Shown here: positions 7,671 through 18,438 of the stretch, piece after piece
Layout of the letters: the number at the start of each line of letters is the position of its first letter
How positions within the stretch are numbered: position 1 is the stretch's first letter
Source of the DNA: DASWJZ01 sp963792885
GTDB lineage: Bacteria > Pseudomonadota > Alphaproteobacteria > Rhizobiales > Afifellaceae
Length of the DNA stretch: 64,000 nucleotides
Direction: 5' to 3'
Assembly: GCA_963792885.1 (NCBI GenBank)
Contig: CAWBXX010000002.1
Location: 558,001 to 622,000, forward strand
Notes under the pieces: generated by a model
The model's input: the letters and a program-made list of their open reading frames with translations, nothing else
What the model was told of the DNA's origin: nothing
Database searches by the model: none
Program-made: the position numbers and the translations under genes

Positions 7671-10076
7671 ATGAAATTCACTCTTTCCTGGCTGAAGGAC
7701 TATCTTGAGACCGATGCGTCGGCCGCAGAAATCGCCGACGCGCTGACCCATATCGGGCTTGAGCTGGAATCGCTCTCCAACCCGGCGGAGACGCTGAAGT
7801 CCTTCGTCGTCGCGAGCGTCGTGGAGGCGAAGCAGCATCCGAACGCCGACCGGCTCCGGGTCTGCATGGTCGATCCCGGCGATGGCGTCCCGATTCAGGT
7901 CGTCTGCGGCGCGCCCAACGCCCGCACGGGGATGAAAGGCGTGTTCGCGCCGGCCGGAAGCCATATCCCCGGCACCGGCGTCGATCTGAAGGCCGGCATG
8001 ATCCGCGGAGAGGCCTCGAACGGCATGCTCCTGTCGGAGCGCGAGCTCGGGATCTCCGACGACCACGAGGGGATCGTCGACCTTCCCGCCGACGCGCCGG
8101 TCGGAAAGCCCTATGCCGAATGGGTGGGTCTCGACGATCCTGTCATCGACGTTGCCGTCACGCCTAATCGGCCGGACGCGCTCGGCGTCTACGGCATCGC
8201 GCGCGACCTCGCGGCGAAGGGCGTCGGCCGCCTGAAGCCGCTCGACGCCGGCGCGATCGTCGGCGCCTTCAAGAGCCCGATCTCGGTCGAGCTTCGCTTC
8301 GACGACAAGGACAACAAGCCCTGCCCGCTCTTCGTCGGGCGCACTTTCCGCGGCGTGAAGAACGGCCCGTCGCCGGCCTGGATGCAGCGGCGTCTTCGAG
8401 CCATCGGGCTTCGCCCGATCTCTGCGCTGGTCGACATCACCAACTACATCACCATGAGCTACGGCCGACCGCTCCACGTCTTCGACGCGGACAAGGTGAA
8501 GGGCACGATCCATGCGCGGCTTGCCCGCGACGGCGAGACGATCGAGGCGCTCGACGGCAAGTCTTACACGCTCGACAGCGAGATGACGGTGATCGCCGAC
8601 GATTCCGGCCCGGAAGGCATCGCCGGGATCATCGGCGGCGAGGCGACCGGATGCGGGCCGGAGACGACGAACGTCTTCCTCGAGGCCGCTTACTTCGATC
8701 CGATCCGCACCGCGGCGACGGGGCGGAAGCTCGGCGTGATCTCCGATGCGCGCTTCCGCTTCGAGCGCGGCGTCGATCCGGCCTTCGTCGAGCCGGGCGC
8801 GGAGATCGCAACGCAGGTGATCCTCGATCTTTGCGGCGGCGAGGCTTCCGAGCTGGTGATCGCCGGCCGCGCGCCGCTCAAGAACGCCTCCGTCCCCTTC
8901 CGCCTCGACCGCGTGAAGACGCTCGCCGGCGTCGAGATTCCGCCCGAGGAGCAGCTCCGCATCCTCGATGCGCTTGGGTTCGCGGTCGCCGGCGCCGGGG
9001 GCGAAGTCGTCGCCGACATTCCGTCGTGGCGCCCCGACATCAACGGCGAAGCGGATCTCGTGGAGGAGATCATCCGCATCTACGGGCTCGACAAGGTCGA
9101 GCACGAGAGCCTGCCGCGGCTTGAGGCGGTCACCGGGCGGCACGTCACCGTTGCGCAACGCCGCCGCTTCACGGCGGCGCGCACGCTTGCCGCGCGTGGG
9201 CTGAACGAGGCGATGACCTGGTCGTTCCTGCCGAAGGCGCAGGCGGAGCTTTTCGGCGGCGGCGCGCCGACGCTTTCGCTCGCCAATCCGATCTCGTCGG
9301 AGCTTTCCGACATGCGCCCCTCGCTCCTTCCCAACCTGATCGCCGCGGCGGGGCGCAACGTTGCGCGTGGCTTTGCCGATCTCGCGCTCTGCGAGGTCGG
9401 GCAGATTTATGGCGGCGACCGCCCCGAGGACGAGCGCCTGAACGCCTCGGGAATCCGCCGCGGCATGTCGGGTCCGCGCCACTGGGCGGTTGCGCGCCGC
9501 CCTGTCGATGTCTTCGACGCGAAGGCCGATGCAGAGGCCGTGCTTGCCGCCATCGGCGCACCGGTAGAGCGCCTGCAGACCGTGGCGGAGGGTCCGGCTT
9601 GGTATCATCCCGGCCGCGTCGGCCAGTTCATGCTCGGGCCGAAGAACCGGCTCGCGATTTTCGGCGAGGTGCATCCGCGCGTGCTTGCCGCGATGGATGT
9701 CGCCGGCCCGCTCGTCGCCTTCGAGGTCGACCTGAACGCCGTGCCCATGCCGAAAAGCGCGCGCACCACGCGCTCAGCCCTCGACGCCTCGCAGCTTCAG
9801 GCCGTCACCCGCGACTTCGCCTTCGTGGTCGCGAACGACGTCCCGGCGGAGAAGATCGTCCGCGCCGCCAAGGGCGCCGACAAGGGGCTGGTCGAAAGCG
9901 TCTCCGTCTTCGATGTCTTTTCCGGCGCGGCGATCGGGGAGGGGAAGAAGTCGGTTGCGATCGAGGTCATGCTGCAACCGCGCGAGCGGACGCTGACCGA
10001 GGAGGAGATCGACAAGGTCTCCGGCGCAATCGTTGCGGCAGTGACGAAGGCGACCGGCGGCGCGCTCCGCACCTGA
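7671..10076 (+). CDS. pheT: phenylalanine--tRNA ligase beta subunit
   Basis: Partner of PheS that carries the editing and tRNA-binding modules. The 801-residue protein has the N-terminal OB-fold tRNA-binding domain (residues 40-150, VVEAKQHPNADRLRVC), the B3/B4 editing region (about 210-390), the B5 domain, the catalytic-like core and the C-terminal ferredoxin-like anticodon-binding domain (from about 705, AVTRDFAFVV). The start MKFTLSWLKDYL is standard. The frame is intact over 2.4 kb, in contrast with many other genes here. It follows the amidase gene by 134 bases and probably has its own promoter. Confidence 0.97.
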   Translation: MKFTLSWLKDYLETDASAAEIADALTHIGLELESLSNPAETLKSFVVASVVEAKQHPNADRLRVCMVDPGDGVPIQVVCGAPNARTGMKGVFAPAGSHIPGTGVDLKAGMIRGEASNGMLLSERELGISDDHEGIVDLPADAPVGKPYAEWVGLDDPVIDVAVTPNRPDALGVYGIARDLAAKGVGRLKPLDAGAIVGAFKSPISVELRFDDKDNKPCPLFVGRTFRGVKNGPSPAWMQRRLRAIGLRPISALVDITNYITMSYGRPLHVFDADKVKGTIHARLARDGETIEALDGKSYTLDSEMTVIADDSGPEGIAGIIGGEATGCGPETTNVFLEAAYFDPIRTAATGRKLGVISDARFRFERGVDPAFVEPGAEIATQVILDLCGGEASELVIAGRAPLKNASVPFRLDRVKTLAGVEIPPEEQLRILDALGFAVAGAGGEVVADIPSWRPDINGEADLVEEIIRIYGLDKVEHESLPRLEAVTGRHVTVAQRRRFTAARTLAARGLNEAMTWSFLPKAQAELFGGGAPTLSLANPISSELSDMRPSLLPNLIAAAGRNVARGFADLALCEVGQIYGGDRPEDERLNASGIRRGMSGPRHWAVARRPVDVFDAKADAEAVLAAIGAPVERLQTVAEGPAWYHPGRVGQFMLGPKNRLAIFGEVHPRVLAAMDVAGPLVAFEVDLNAVPMPKSARTTRSALDASQLQAVTRDFAFVVANDVPAEKIVRAAKGADKGLVESVSVFDVFSGAAIGEGKKSVAIEVMLQPRERTLTEEEIDKVSGAIVAAVTKATGGALRT

Positions 10077-10291
10077 GGTCGTGTTCTCTCTACGGCCGCG
10101 TTAGGTCTTTGATATCCTTGGAAAAACTGTGGATTGTCACGCCGTCGCCACGAGGAATCTCAGAAATCCCAATGGCTTAGCCGAGGTTGGCCTTTTGTTT
10201 CTTAGCCGCATGCCATAATCGCGATTTGCAAACAAAACTGGAACATCAGGCGGGACAGCGACTTAAGCCGCGCGCGCAGGGTGCGCCCGGA

Positions 10292-10309
10292 CTGAGGCGC
10301 AAGCCTCAG
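10292..10309 (-). terminator. hairpin at the end of the universal stress protein gene
   Basis: A perfect 7-bp stem CTGAGGC/GCCTCAG with a 4-nt loop overlaps the stop codon of the USP gene. It lacks a U-tract, so termination would be weak or Rho-assisted; it may instead protect the 3' end of the message. Confidence 0.3.
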
Positions 10310-10800
10310 GCAATCGCGTCGAGCTGATCTTCGGTCAGCGTGCCGGGCACGATGGTAATCGGCACCGGGAACGTGCCGGAACCGCGGCCGGCGATTGCCG
10401 TCACCAGCGGGCCCGGGCCCTCGGAACTCTGCCCCGCCGCAAGCACGAGGATGGCGATATCCTCATCGGTTTCGATGAGGTTGCGGATCTCCTCCGCGCG
10501 CTTTCCCTCGCGGATCACCATTTCCGGGTCGAGGTTGGCGAGGTCGCGCGCCCGCGCGGCGAACTTGGCGAGTATCGTCTGCGCCTGCTCGCGCGCTTCC
10601 GCCCGCATGATGTCCTCGACGCCCGCGAAGCCCTGCGGGCCTTCGGGCGCGATGACGGAGAGGAGCACGATCGCCCCGCCCGTATGCGCGGCGCGCCGCG
10701 CCGCGAACGAGAGCGCGACGAGGCACTCCGGCGAGTCGTCGATGACGACGAGGAACTTTCGCTTGTGCCCTTCTTCGCGGGCGCGTCTTGGCCGCATCAT
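10306..10800 (-). CDS. universal stress protein (UspA family)
   Basis: A single-domain UspA-like protein of 164 residues. The first strand KFLVVIDDSPECLVALSFAARRA (from residue 14) carries the Asp that contacts nucleotide. The C-terminal ATP-binding motif appears only in part: LVLAAGQSSEGPGPLVTAIAG lacks the usual GxxGxxG spacing. It may therefore bind ATP weakly. The first ten residues (MMRPRRAREE) are basic and the true start could be a few codons inside. It lies downstream of trpS on the same strand with a 74-base gap, an arrangement seen in related genomes. Confidence 0.85.
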   Translation of the reverse strand: MMRPRRAREEGHKRKFLVVIDDSPECLVALSFAARRAAHTGGAIVLLSVIAPEGPQGFAGVEDIMRAEAREQAQTILAKFAARARDLANLDPEMVIREGKRAEEIRNLIETDEDIAILVLAAGQSSEGPGPLVTAIAGRGSGTFPVPITIVPGTLTEDQLDAIA

Positions 10801-10874
10801 GGGCTCATGCTGCCATTAGCCGGCGGCTCATCGCAAGATGGCCGGAACGGGGAGGTCAAAGCGCATCGATCCGC

Positions 10875-11918
10875 CTAGCGCGAAGCCCGGAGGAGCCCGA
10901 CGACGTCTTTCACGGCGTCCATGTTGGGCGCCGCGATGGCGCTGGCGCGCTCAGCCCCGTCGGCGAGCACCGCGTCGATGTGAGAGGGATCGGCGAGAAG
11001 CCGCTTCATCTCATTTGAGATCGGCGCGAGCTTGGCGACCGCAAGCTCCGCGAGCGCCGGCTTGAAGGTCGAGAACTGCGCGCCGCCGAATTCCGTGAGC
11101 ACCGCCTCGCGCGACTGCCCGGAAAGCGCCGCGAAGATGCCGACGAGGTTCTCCGCCTCCGGGCGTGCGGCAAGTCCCTTCGGCTCCGAGGGAAGCGGCT
11201 CCGAATCGGTCTTCGCCTTCCTGATCTTCTGCCGGATCAGATCGGCGTCGTCGGTCAGGTTGATGCGCGAATAGTCGGAGGCGTCCGACTTCGACATCTT
11301 CTTGGTGCCGTCGCGAAGGCTCATGACGCGCGTCGCCGGCCCGGTGATCATCGGCTCCGGCAGCGGGAAGAACTGGTCGCCATGCCCATGCGCGGCAATC
11401 GAGTCGGCGAAGTCGTTGTTGAACTTCTGCGCGATGTCGCGGGCAAGCTCCAGATGCTGCTTCTGGTCCTCGCCGACCGGCACGTGCGTGCCCTTGTAGA
11501 GCAGGATGTCGGCCGCCATCAGGTTCGGGTAGGCGTAAAGCCCGACTGACGCGTTCTCCCGATCCCTCCCGGCCTTCTCCTTGAACTGCGTCATGCGGTT
11601 CAGCCAGCCGAGCCGCGCCACGCAGTTGAACACCCAGGCGAGCTCGGCATGCTCATGCACGCGGCTCTGGTTGAAGATGATCGAGCGCTTCGGGTCGAGG
11701 CCGCAGGCGAGATAGGCCGCGGTGACGCCGCGGGTGTTCTCCACCAGCTCCTTCGGGTCCTGGAAGATCGTGATCGCGTGCATGTCGACCGCGCAGTAGA
11801 TGCAGGAATGCGTCTCCTGCATCGCGATCCAGTTCACCATCGCGCCGAGATAATTGCCGAGATGCAGCGCATGCGTCGGCTGCATGCCGGAGAAGACGCG
11901 TTCGGGAAATTTCGTCAT
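10875..11918 (-). CDS. trpS: tryptophan--tRNA ligase
   Basis: Class I synthetase that charges tRNA-Trp. I chose ATG 11918, giving 347 residues that begin MTKFPERVFSGMQPTHALHL. The HIGH-like motif is PTHALHLGNYLGA (residues 11-23) and the KMSKS loop is intact in GTKKMSKSDASD near residue 205. An upstream in-frame start would add 15 residues unlike the family. It lies 160 bases after murJ, and the order glnD-murJ-trpS-usp is typical of Hyphomicrobiales. The frame is intact. Confidence 0.96.
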   Translation of the reverse strand: MTKFPERVFSGMQPTHALHLGNYLGAMVNWIAMQETHSCIYCAVDMHAITIFQDPKELVENTRGVTAAYLACGLDPKRSIIFNQSRVHEHAELAWVFNCVARLGWLNRMTQFKEKAGRDRENASVGLYAYPNLMAADILLYKGTHVPVGEDQKQHLELARDIAQKFNNDFADSIAAHGHGDQFFPLPEPMITGPATRVMSLRDGTKKMSKSDASDYSRINLTDDADLIRQKIRKAKTDSEPLPSEPKGLAARPEAENLVGIFAALSGQSREAVLTEFGGAQFSTFKPALAELAVAKLAPISNEMKRLLADPSHIDAVLADGAERASAIAAPNMDAVKDVVGLLRASR

Positions 11919-12078
11919 GGCACGGAGCTCTGGGCCAGGAAGAAGGGAAGACGGGCTTCCCAAAGGAAAAGCCGCGCGCTTATGGCCAATACCGGCGTTT
12001 CACGCAAGCGCCCGGCCGGCTTGCCGCGATTTCTCCGGGTCGAGAAGCCCGGCGACCAGGGCCAACCGGTCATCGTCG

Positions 12079-13687
12079 TCACAGACCTTCCTCCATACCG
12101 GGCCCTGGATCGGTGACGCCCGGCTCGGCAGGCCTCCGCCGGAAATTGCGGAGGAGCACTCTGACGTCGGCCGCGCCGGTGATCTGCGCTGCCGCGAAGT
12201 AGATGAGCGCGCCTCCGACGACGAGGAGGAGCAGCGCGCCGGCCTTGCGGATGAGCCCCGTTTCCGGCTGCAATTGCGGCGCGAGGAGCGTTAGTCCGCC
12301 GTAGAGCACGCGCGCCCATGATGGCGCAGGAGAGGATAAGCCTCGGCAGGCGTCTGAGCAGAATGCCGTCGATGAAGAAGTGCCCGCGCCGGCGAAGCGT
12401 CAGGAAGAGGAGCGAGGTGTTGATCCAGCCGGCCGCCGCCTCCGCCGTCGCGATCCCCGCCTCGTGGATCAGCGGGAAGAGGGTGAGCGCCAGCGCCATG
12501 TTCACGCCGACCGCGATGCCGGCGAAGATCATCGGCGTCCGCGTGTCCTCGCGCGCGAAATAGCCGGGCGTGAACACCTTGATCATGACGAAGGCGGGGA
12601 GCCCGAGCCCGAAGATCGCAAGCGCGCGCGCCGCGATCTCCGTCGTCTCCGGCGTGAACGCGCCGCGTTCGTAAAGCACCCGCACGATCGGCACCGAGAG
12701 GATGGCGATCGCGGTCGCCGCCGGCAGCGTCAGGAAGAGCGCGAATTCGAGCGCGCGGTTCTGGTTGTGCGTGGCCTCGCGGTGGTGCCCGGCCTTGAGC
12801 GAGCGCGAAAGCTCCGGAAGAAGCACGACGCCGATCGCGACCCCGACGACGCCGAGCGGAAGCTGATAGACGCGGTCGGCATATTGCAGGATGGCGATCG
12901 CGCCGTCCTTGGTCGAGGCGATGATCTGCCCGATGAAGAGGTTGATCTGCGTGATGCCGCCAGTCGCCGCGGCGGGCGCGGCAAGCCAGAGCAGCCGCTT
13001 GACGCTCGGCGTCAGCCGCGGCCGCCTGAGCCGCGCGTGGAAGCCGATCCGGCGTGCGGCGATGGTGACCATGACGAGCTGCGCCACGCCGGCGACCATG
13101 ACCGACCAGGCGAGCAGCCGGCCGACCGCAGGGCCTTCGAGCCCCATGAGCACGCCGAGGAGCAGCGCCGCGATGGTGACGATGTTGAGAAGCGTCGGCG
13201 CGAGCGCCGCCGCGAGAAAGCGCCGATGCGCGTTCAGCACGCCGGAGACCATCGCGGTCAGCGACATGCAGATGAGGTAGGGGAACATCACGCGGAACAA
13301 TTCGACGGTGAGGTCGAACTTGCCGGCGTCCGAGGTGAAGCCCGGTGCGAGCAGCGTAACGATGACCGGCGTCGCGATCATCACGACCGCGGTGATCGCC
13401 GCGAGCACGAGCACGAGAGCGGCGAGCACGTCTTCGGCGAATTTCCGCGCCGCTTCCTCGCCTTCGCCTTCGAGCGTGCGCGCGAAGAGCGGAATGAAGG
13501 CGGCGTTGAAGGCGCCTTCGGCGAAGAGCCGGCGGAAGAGGTTGGGGAAGCGGAAGGCGGCGTAGAAGGCGTCGGCGACAGGGCCGGCGCCGAGCGCGCT
13601 CGCGATCAAGGTCTCGCGCAGGAAGCCGAGGAGCCGCGAGGCGAGCGTCGCTCCGCCGACATTCACGAACTGGCGGACGAGGCTCAT
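12079..13687 (-). CDS. murJ: lipid II flippase MurJ (frameshifted)
   Basis: Inner-membrane flippase of the MviN/MurJ family that moves lipid II to the periplasm for peptidoglycan synthesis. The N-terminus SLVRQFVNVGGATLASRLLG and the motif ADAFYAAFRFPNLFRRLFAEGAF appear within the first 60 residues, with 13-14 hydrophobic segments in all. Near 12315 the frame shifts: the nominal frame turns into Arg/Pro-rich nonsense, while another frame continues with the last membrane helices (LIRKAGALLLLVVGGALIYF) to a stop at 12079. The merged length of about 536 residues is normal, so a one-base indel is likely. Confidence 0.9.
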
Positions 13688-13807
13688 GTGGAAGCGTGTT
13701 TCCTTAGGCCGCTCTGGCTTTGCGTGTTGCGGGCCGATGCCGGGAAAGCGTGATCCGCGGGCGCCCGGCGGCTCCTGCCTAGCCCCGCCGAGGCTGAATT
13801 TGAAGCG

Positions 13808-14585
13808 TCAACCGCAGACGTTGCGGACGGCGGGCTCGTCTCCAAGGAGCTCTGAGATGTCGGGAGGGACGCCGATCCCAAGAAATTTGCCGAAATCCGC
13901 CTTCTCCAGGATTCCGTCGGCGACAAGCGCGCGAAGCGCCGTGGCGATCTCCTCGTGCATCTTGGCCACGTCGCGGGTCGTCTGATCGATGTCGTCCGCC
14001 ATGATGCGGAGATCGGCGGCATTCGTGCGAGAGTCGGCGCGTGCCCGCTCCGCCAGCGTGACCTTCGTCCAGTAGGCCGACGCCGCACACGATGCGGAAG
14101 TCGGTGGCGTACTGCTTGACCGCCTCGATCAGCTTGCCGTGCCAATATTGCTCGCAAAGATGCCGCGGCTTGCCGCGTATGGAGCAAAGCAGGAAGGCCG
14201 AGCGCTCCACCATCTTCGGATCGGGCGCGCCAAGCCCCACGCGGTCGGCGCTGACCGCCGCGAGCTTTCGCTTCGATGCGTCGTCGCGCGCGGCCGCCGC
14301 CTCATCGCCGCAGCGCCTGAGGTCGGCGTCCGTCCATTCTCCGTCATCGATCTCGGGCCTGAGCACGACCTCCGCCTCGCGCCGGCCGGTCGCCGCGAGC
14401 ACGGCTTCGGAGACGGCGGGAGGCGCCGACGGCTTGAACAGGAAGTAGCCGGCGACGCCGATCACCGCGCCGAGCGCAAGCGTTCCGAGCGCGGCGAGCA
14501 CGAGGCCGCCGGGGAACTGACTGTCGCGTCGCGCCGGTTGCTGGTGCGCCGCGAAATCTCGCAAAGATCGGTTCGATATCGCCAT
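13808..14585 (-). CDS. hypothetical single-pass membrane protein (frameshifted)
   Basis: About 259 codons merged from two frames. An N-terminal cytosolic segment is followed by one transmembrane helix (residues 27-50, LVLAALGTLALGAVIGVAGY). The soluble part has conserved-looking cysteines (RRCGDEAAA, LLCSIRGKPRHLCEQYW) and a second block with many coiled-coil-like heptads (MADDIDQTTRDVAKMHEEI). The shift is near 14075: frame 1 reads IVCGVGLLDEG where frame 2 gives SAYWTKVTLAERA. It lies between glnD and murJ. I do not recognise a family; the cysteine pattern hints at an exported domain. Confidence 0.6.
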
Positions 14586-14639
14586 TCGGCATAGTGCCCG
14601 GATTCCGCCCGTGCCGCGGGAATCCTAGTCCGGAAAGGC

Positions 14640-17510
14640 TCAACGGTGACTTAAGCTCGTCAGGAGATGGCGACCTCCGTGCACGCCGGTTTTGCTCGCT
14701 TCCGGGAGGGTAATTGCCTCCAGGAGCTTGCGGCGGACGCGGCCCTGGCGTGCCTTGGCGACGAGTTTGTGGCCCACCAAATCGGTCACGTAGAAGGTGT
14801 CGACCACGCGCTCGCCGAAGGTCGCGATATGCGCCGACGCGATGTCGAGGTTGAGTTCCGAGATCGTGTGGGTGAGGTCGTAGAGGAGGCCGTTGCGGTC
14901 GAGGCATTCGACCTCGATGACGGTGAAGCGGTCGGAAAGCTCGTTGTCGAGCCGGATCTGCGGCTCGATGGTGAAGGCGTCGCGGCGGCGGCTCTTGAGG
15001 CGCTTGCCGGCGAGTGCGTCGCCGAGCCTGACGCGGCCTTCGAGCGCCTGCTCGATGATCTTGGCGATGCGCTTGCCGCGCCGCTCCTCGTCGGCATCGC
15101 TGTCGAAGGCGCGGCTGATGATGACGGTGTCGAGCGCCCGCCCGTCGCCTGTGGTGAAGATCTGCGCGTCGACGATGTTGGCGTCGCAGGCCGCGCAGGC
15201 GCCGGCGATGACGGAGAGGAGGCGCGGGTGGTCCGGCGCCAGCACCGTCAGCTCGGTCGCCGCCTCGAACGCCATCGGGCGGATCTCGAAGGCGAAGTCG
15301 AAGCTTGTTCGCGTCGGCGTCGCGCACGAATTCGGCGTGGCGGACCTGGCGGTCCTCGTCGACGCGCAGCCAGTAGGCCGGGTAGTGGAGATCGAGATAG
15401 CGCTCGCGCTCGTTCTCGGGCCAGTCCTTCAGCCGTTCCGCGAGCGCGGTGCGCGCCGCGGCGAGCCGCGTCGTCTGCGACGCCGCGCCGAAGCCGCCGG
15501 TCAGGATCGGCTCCGTCTCGTAATAGAGCGAGCGCAGCAGCTGTCCCTTCCAGCCGTTCCACACGCCCGGGCCGACGGCGCGGATGTCGCACACGGTCAG
15601 CACCAGAAGCAGCTTGAGCCGGTCGATCGACTGCACGATGTTGGCGAAGTCGAGGATGGTGCGGCGGTCGGCGAGGTCGCGCGACTGCGCGATTCGCGAC
15701 ATCGTCAGGTGCTCCTGCACCAGCCAGGCGACAAGCTCCGTCTGGTTCGGCGAGAGCCCGAGCCGCGGGCAGAGCCGCCGCGCTACCTTGGCGCCGGCGA
15801 GCGAGTGGTCTTCCGGCCGCCCCTTGGCGATGTCGTGCAGGAAGAGCGCGACCGTGAGCACCGTCATGTCCTTGAGCGAGGGGAGGATCTTCGTCGACAG
15901 CGGATGGTCGTCGAGAAGCCGCCCGGTGCGGATCGCCGAGAGCACGCCGATCGCGCGGATCAGGTGCTCGTCCACCGTGTAGTGGTGGTACATGTTGAAC
16001 TGCATCATCGCGACGATCTTGCCGAAGTCGGGAACGAAGCGGCCGAGAACGCCCGCCTCGTTCATCTGCCGGAGCACCTTCTCGGCGTGCTTCGGCTCGC
16101 ACAGGATCTCGATGAAAAGCCGGTTCGCCTCCGTATCCTGTTGCACCTTGCGGTCGATCCGCTTCAGCGACTTGGTGATGAGACGCAGCGCATCCGGGTG
16201 GGGGAGAAGATCGTGCCGTCCCGCTTCGTGGAAGAAGCGGATGAGGTTCACCGGATCGCGCTCGAAAACGTAGTCGGCGGCGACGGTGATGCGTCCGCCT
16301 TCAGCGACGAAATCCGTGCCCTTGATGAGGCGGCGGCGCGAGCGCATGCCGCGCAGGAAGCCGGTTGAGGCGCGGCGCGCTCTTCGCCTCGCGCTCCTCG
16401 AGCTCGGCGCAGACGATGCGTGTCAAATCGCCGACGTCCTTCGCGACGAGGAAGTAGTGCTTCATGAAGCGCTCGGCGGCCTGCAGGCCGGGATGGATCT
16501 GGTAGCCGAGGCGGCGCGCGAGCTCCGGCTGGAGATCGAACGAGAGCCGCTCCTCCGCGCGTCCGGCGATGAAGTGCATGTGGCAGCGCACCGCCCAGAG
16601 GAAGTCGGCGCAGCGGCGGAAGAGCGCATATTCCTTGCGCGAGAGTAGGCCGGCCTCGACGAGCGCCTCGTTGGAGCTGACCCGGTAATAGTATTTTGCG
16701 ATCCAGAAGAGGGTCTGCAGGTCGCGCTGGCCGCCCTTGCCCTCCTTCACCTGCGGCTCGACCAGGTAGCGCGACTGCCCGACGCGGGCGTGCCGCTGAT
16801 CGCGCTCGGCAAGCTTTGCGGCGATGAACTCGCGCGCCGAGCCGGCGACGATCTCGTCCATGAAGCGCGTTTGAAGCTCGTGGAAGAGCGTCTCGTCGCC
16901 CCCGATCGCCCGCGATTCGAGCAGCGCAGTGCGGACCGTCATGTCGTCGCGCGCGGCCTTCAGCGTTTCGTTGACGGTGCGTGTCGCGTGCCCGACCTTC
17001 AGCCTGAGGTCCCAGAGCATGTAGAGGATGTATTCCGTCACGCTCTCCGACCACGCCGTCTGCTTCCAGGGAAACAGGAACAGGAGGTCGATGTCGGAGA
17101 AGGGGGCGAGCGTCCCGCGCCCGTAGCCGCCGACCGCGATCAGCGGCGAGACGCTCGGCGGCCGAGGGGTTGCTCGCCGGAAAGACATGTGCGGTGGCGA
17201 AGTCGAAAAGCGCTTCGATGATCGTGTCGGCGAGCGCGGCGAGTCGCTCCGCGGCGCGGGTGCCGTGGCCGTCCTGCTCGAGCCGCCGGCGGATGATGAG
17301 CCGGCCGTGCTCCAGGACCTCGCGCATGAGCTCCAGAACGGCTTTCCGCGCCGCAGGCGTGTCGGCGCCGTGCTCCGCGGCGATCTCGGCGAGCTCCGCC
17401 CTCAGCTTCTCTTCGTCGACCGGGCTTTCGCCAATACGCGACCGCTGCACCAATTCCGTTCCACCATCAAAGATGCGCGCCCGCTTAGCACGCCGCTGGA
17501 AAATTGGCAC
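14640..17510 (-). CDS. glnD: bifunctional uridylyltransferase/uridylyl-removing enzyme GlnD (three frameshifts)
   Basis: Nitrogen sensor that uridylylates PII proteins when glutamine is low and removes the group when it is high. The merged product is about 957 residues, normal for the family. In order: nucleotidyltransferase motif GGYGRGTLAPFSDIDLL, the GlnE-like linker, an HD hydrolase domain (LFLHDIAKGRPEDHS) and two C-terminal ACT domains (ELTVLAPDHPRLLSVIAGA; IEVECLDRNGLLYDLTHTI). Frameshifts are placed near 17150, 16380 and 15300. Each segment is clean GlnD sequence, so one-base assembly errors are more likely than decay. The start at 17510 is uncertain because the first 30 residues are not conserved. 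Confidence 0.9.
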
Positions 17511-17628
17511 TCGCGGCCGAAATTCTGGCGTTTTGCAACGGGTAACGATTTCTGCTTAGCATCCGTTGCCGACGGGAGGCCGGCTGGATCGCCGGAAGTC
17601 GGGCACGCGCCCTCGCCGAAGCGACCGA

Positions 17629-17653
17629 ATAAGACGGGGCCTATAAGACGGGG
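17629..17653. repeat. 11-bp direct repeat upstream of the methyltransferase
   Basis: ATAAGACGGGG occurs at 17629-17639 and again at 17643-17653, 14 bases apart, and ends 14 bases before the GTG start of the methyltransferase gene. It could be a small tandem duplication or a paired binding site. Confidence 0.4.
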
Positions 17654-17667
17654 TAAACGTCCAAGTC

Positions 17668-18399
17668 GTGGAAAAGCGCCTCGACGACCGGTTCGACCTA
17701 TCCCTGCCGAGCGTGCCCTATGGCGTGGCGCGCCGGCTGTTGCGGGATGCGATCCACTTCTTCTCCTACCACTTCATCCTGGCGCGCAGCTCGACACGGC
17801 GCGCCCGCGCGGCCGGCTTCCGTTTCGTCGTGCGCCCGACGGTCTTCCACCCGCGCTTCTTTCTGACGAGCGAGTATTTCGCCGCCTTCATCGACCGCCT
17901 CGATCTCAGGGGAAAGATCGTCGCGGAGGTCGGCACCGGCAGCGGGATTCTGTCGCTCGCCGCCGCGCGCGCCGGCGCCGAGCGCGTCGTGGCGATCGAC
18001 ATCAACCCGAACGCCGCGCTCTCCGCCGCCGACAACGCATGCTTGAACGGCCTTGCCGGCAAGGTCCTCCCGGTCTGCTCGAACCTCCTTTCGGCGATCG
18101 CGCCGCGGCCGCTCTTCGACGTCATCCTGTCGAGCCCGCCGTCCTTCGCCGGCGAGCCGCGCGATCTCGCCGACCGCGCCTGGCACGCTGGCCCAGGCTA
18201 TCGCGACATCGCGGCGCTCTTTGCCCAGGCGCGCGAGCGGCTGAGGCCCGGCGGCCGCGTTTATCTGCTTCTGTCGTCGGATTCCGATCTCGGGCGGCTC
18301 GGGTGTCTCATCGCGGATGCGGGCTTTCATGCGCAGCTCATCGACGAGCGTTCGATCCTGATTAAGTCCTTCGTGCTCTACGAGCTGACGGCGGGTTGA
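17668..18399 (+). CDS. class I SAM-dependent methyltransferase
   Basis: A 243-residue protein with a Rossmann methyltransferase core. Motif I is VAEVGTGSGILSLAAARAGA (residues 90-110), the acidic residue after strand 2 is in VVAIDINPNA, and motif IV is DVILSSPPSF near residue 152. The SPPS motif resembles the NPPY of N6-adenine and N5-glutamine methyltransferases (HemK, PrmA, RsmC types), so the target may be a ribosomal protein or nucleic acid. GTG 17668 starts the frame; the ribosome site is weak. It is divergent from glnD. The exact substrate cannot be told. Confidence 0.8.
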   Translation: MEKRLDDRFDLSLPSVPYGVARRLLRDAIHFFSYHFILARSSTRRARAAGFRFVVRPTVFHPRFFLTSEYFAAFIDRLDLRGKIVAEVGTGSGILSLAAARAGAERVVAIDINPNAALSAADNACLNGLAGKVLPVCSNLLSAIAPRPLFDVILSSPPSFAGEPRDLADRAWHAGPGYRDIAALFAQARERLRPGGRVYLLLSSDSDLGRLGCLIADAGFHAQLIDERSILIKSFVLYELTAG

Positions 18400-18438
18400 T
18401 CTCGACTGCTGCTCAGAGCGGTCGCTCGCCACCCGCTT

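Noticed and set aside
7533..9674. A 713-codon open frame on the minus strand opposite pheT
   Set aside because: Arg/Ala/Asp-rich antisense sequence with no motif; pheT explains the region fully.
10077..10291. A small RNA or gene in the 215-base gap after pheT
   Set aside because: The stretch is less GC-rich, but I see no convincing ORF, promoter pair or terminator with a T-tract.
12380..13753. A 457-codon open frame on the plus strand opposite murJ
   Set aside because: Composition is typical of an antisense frame (Arg/Asp/Glu/His rich) and murJ motifs are clear on the other strand.
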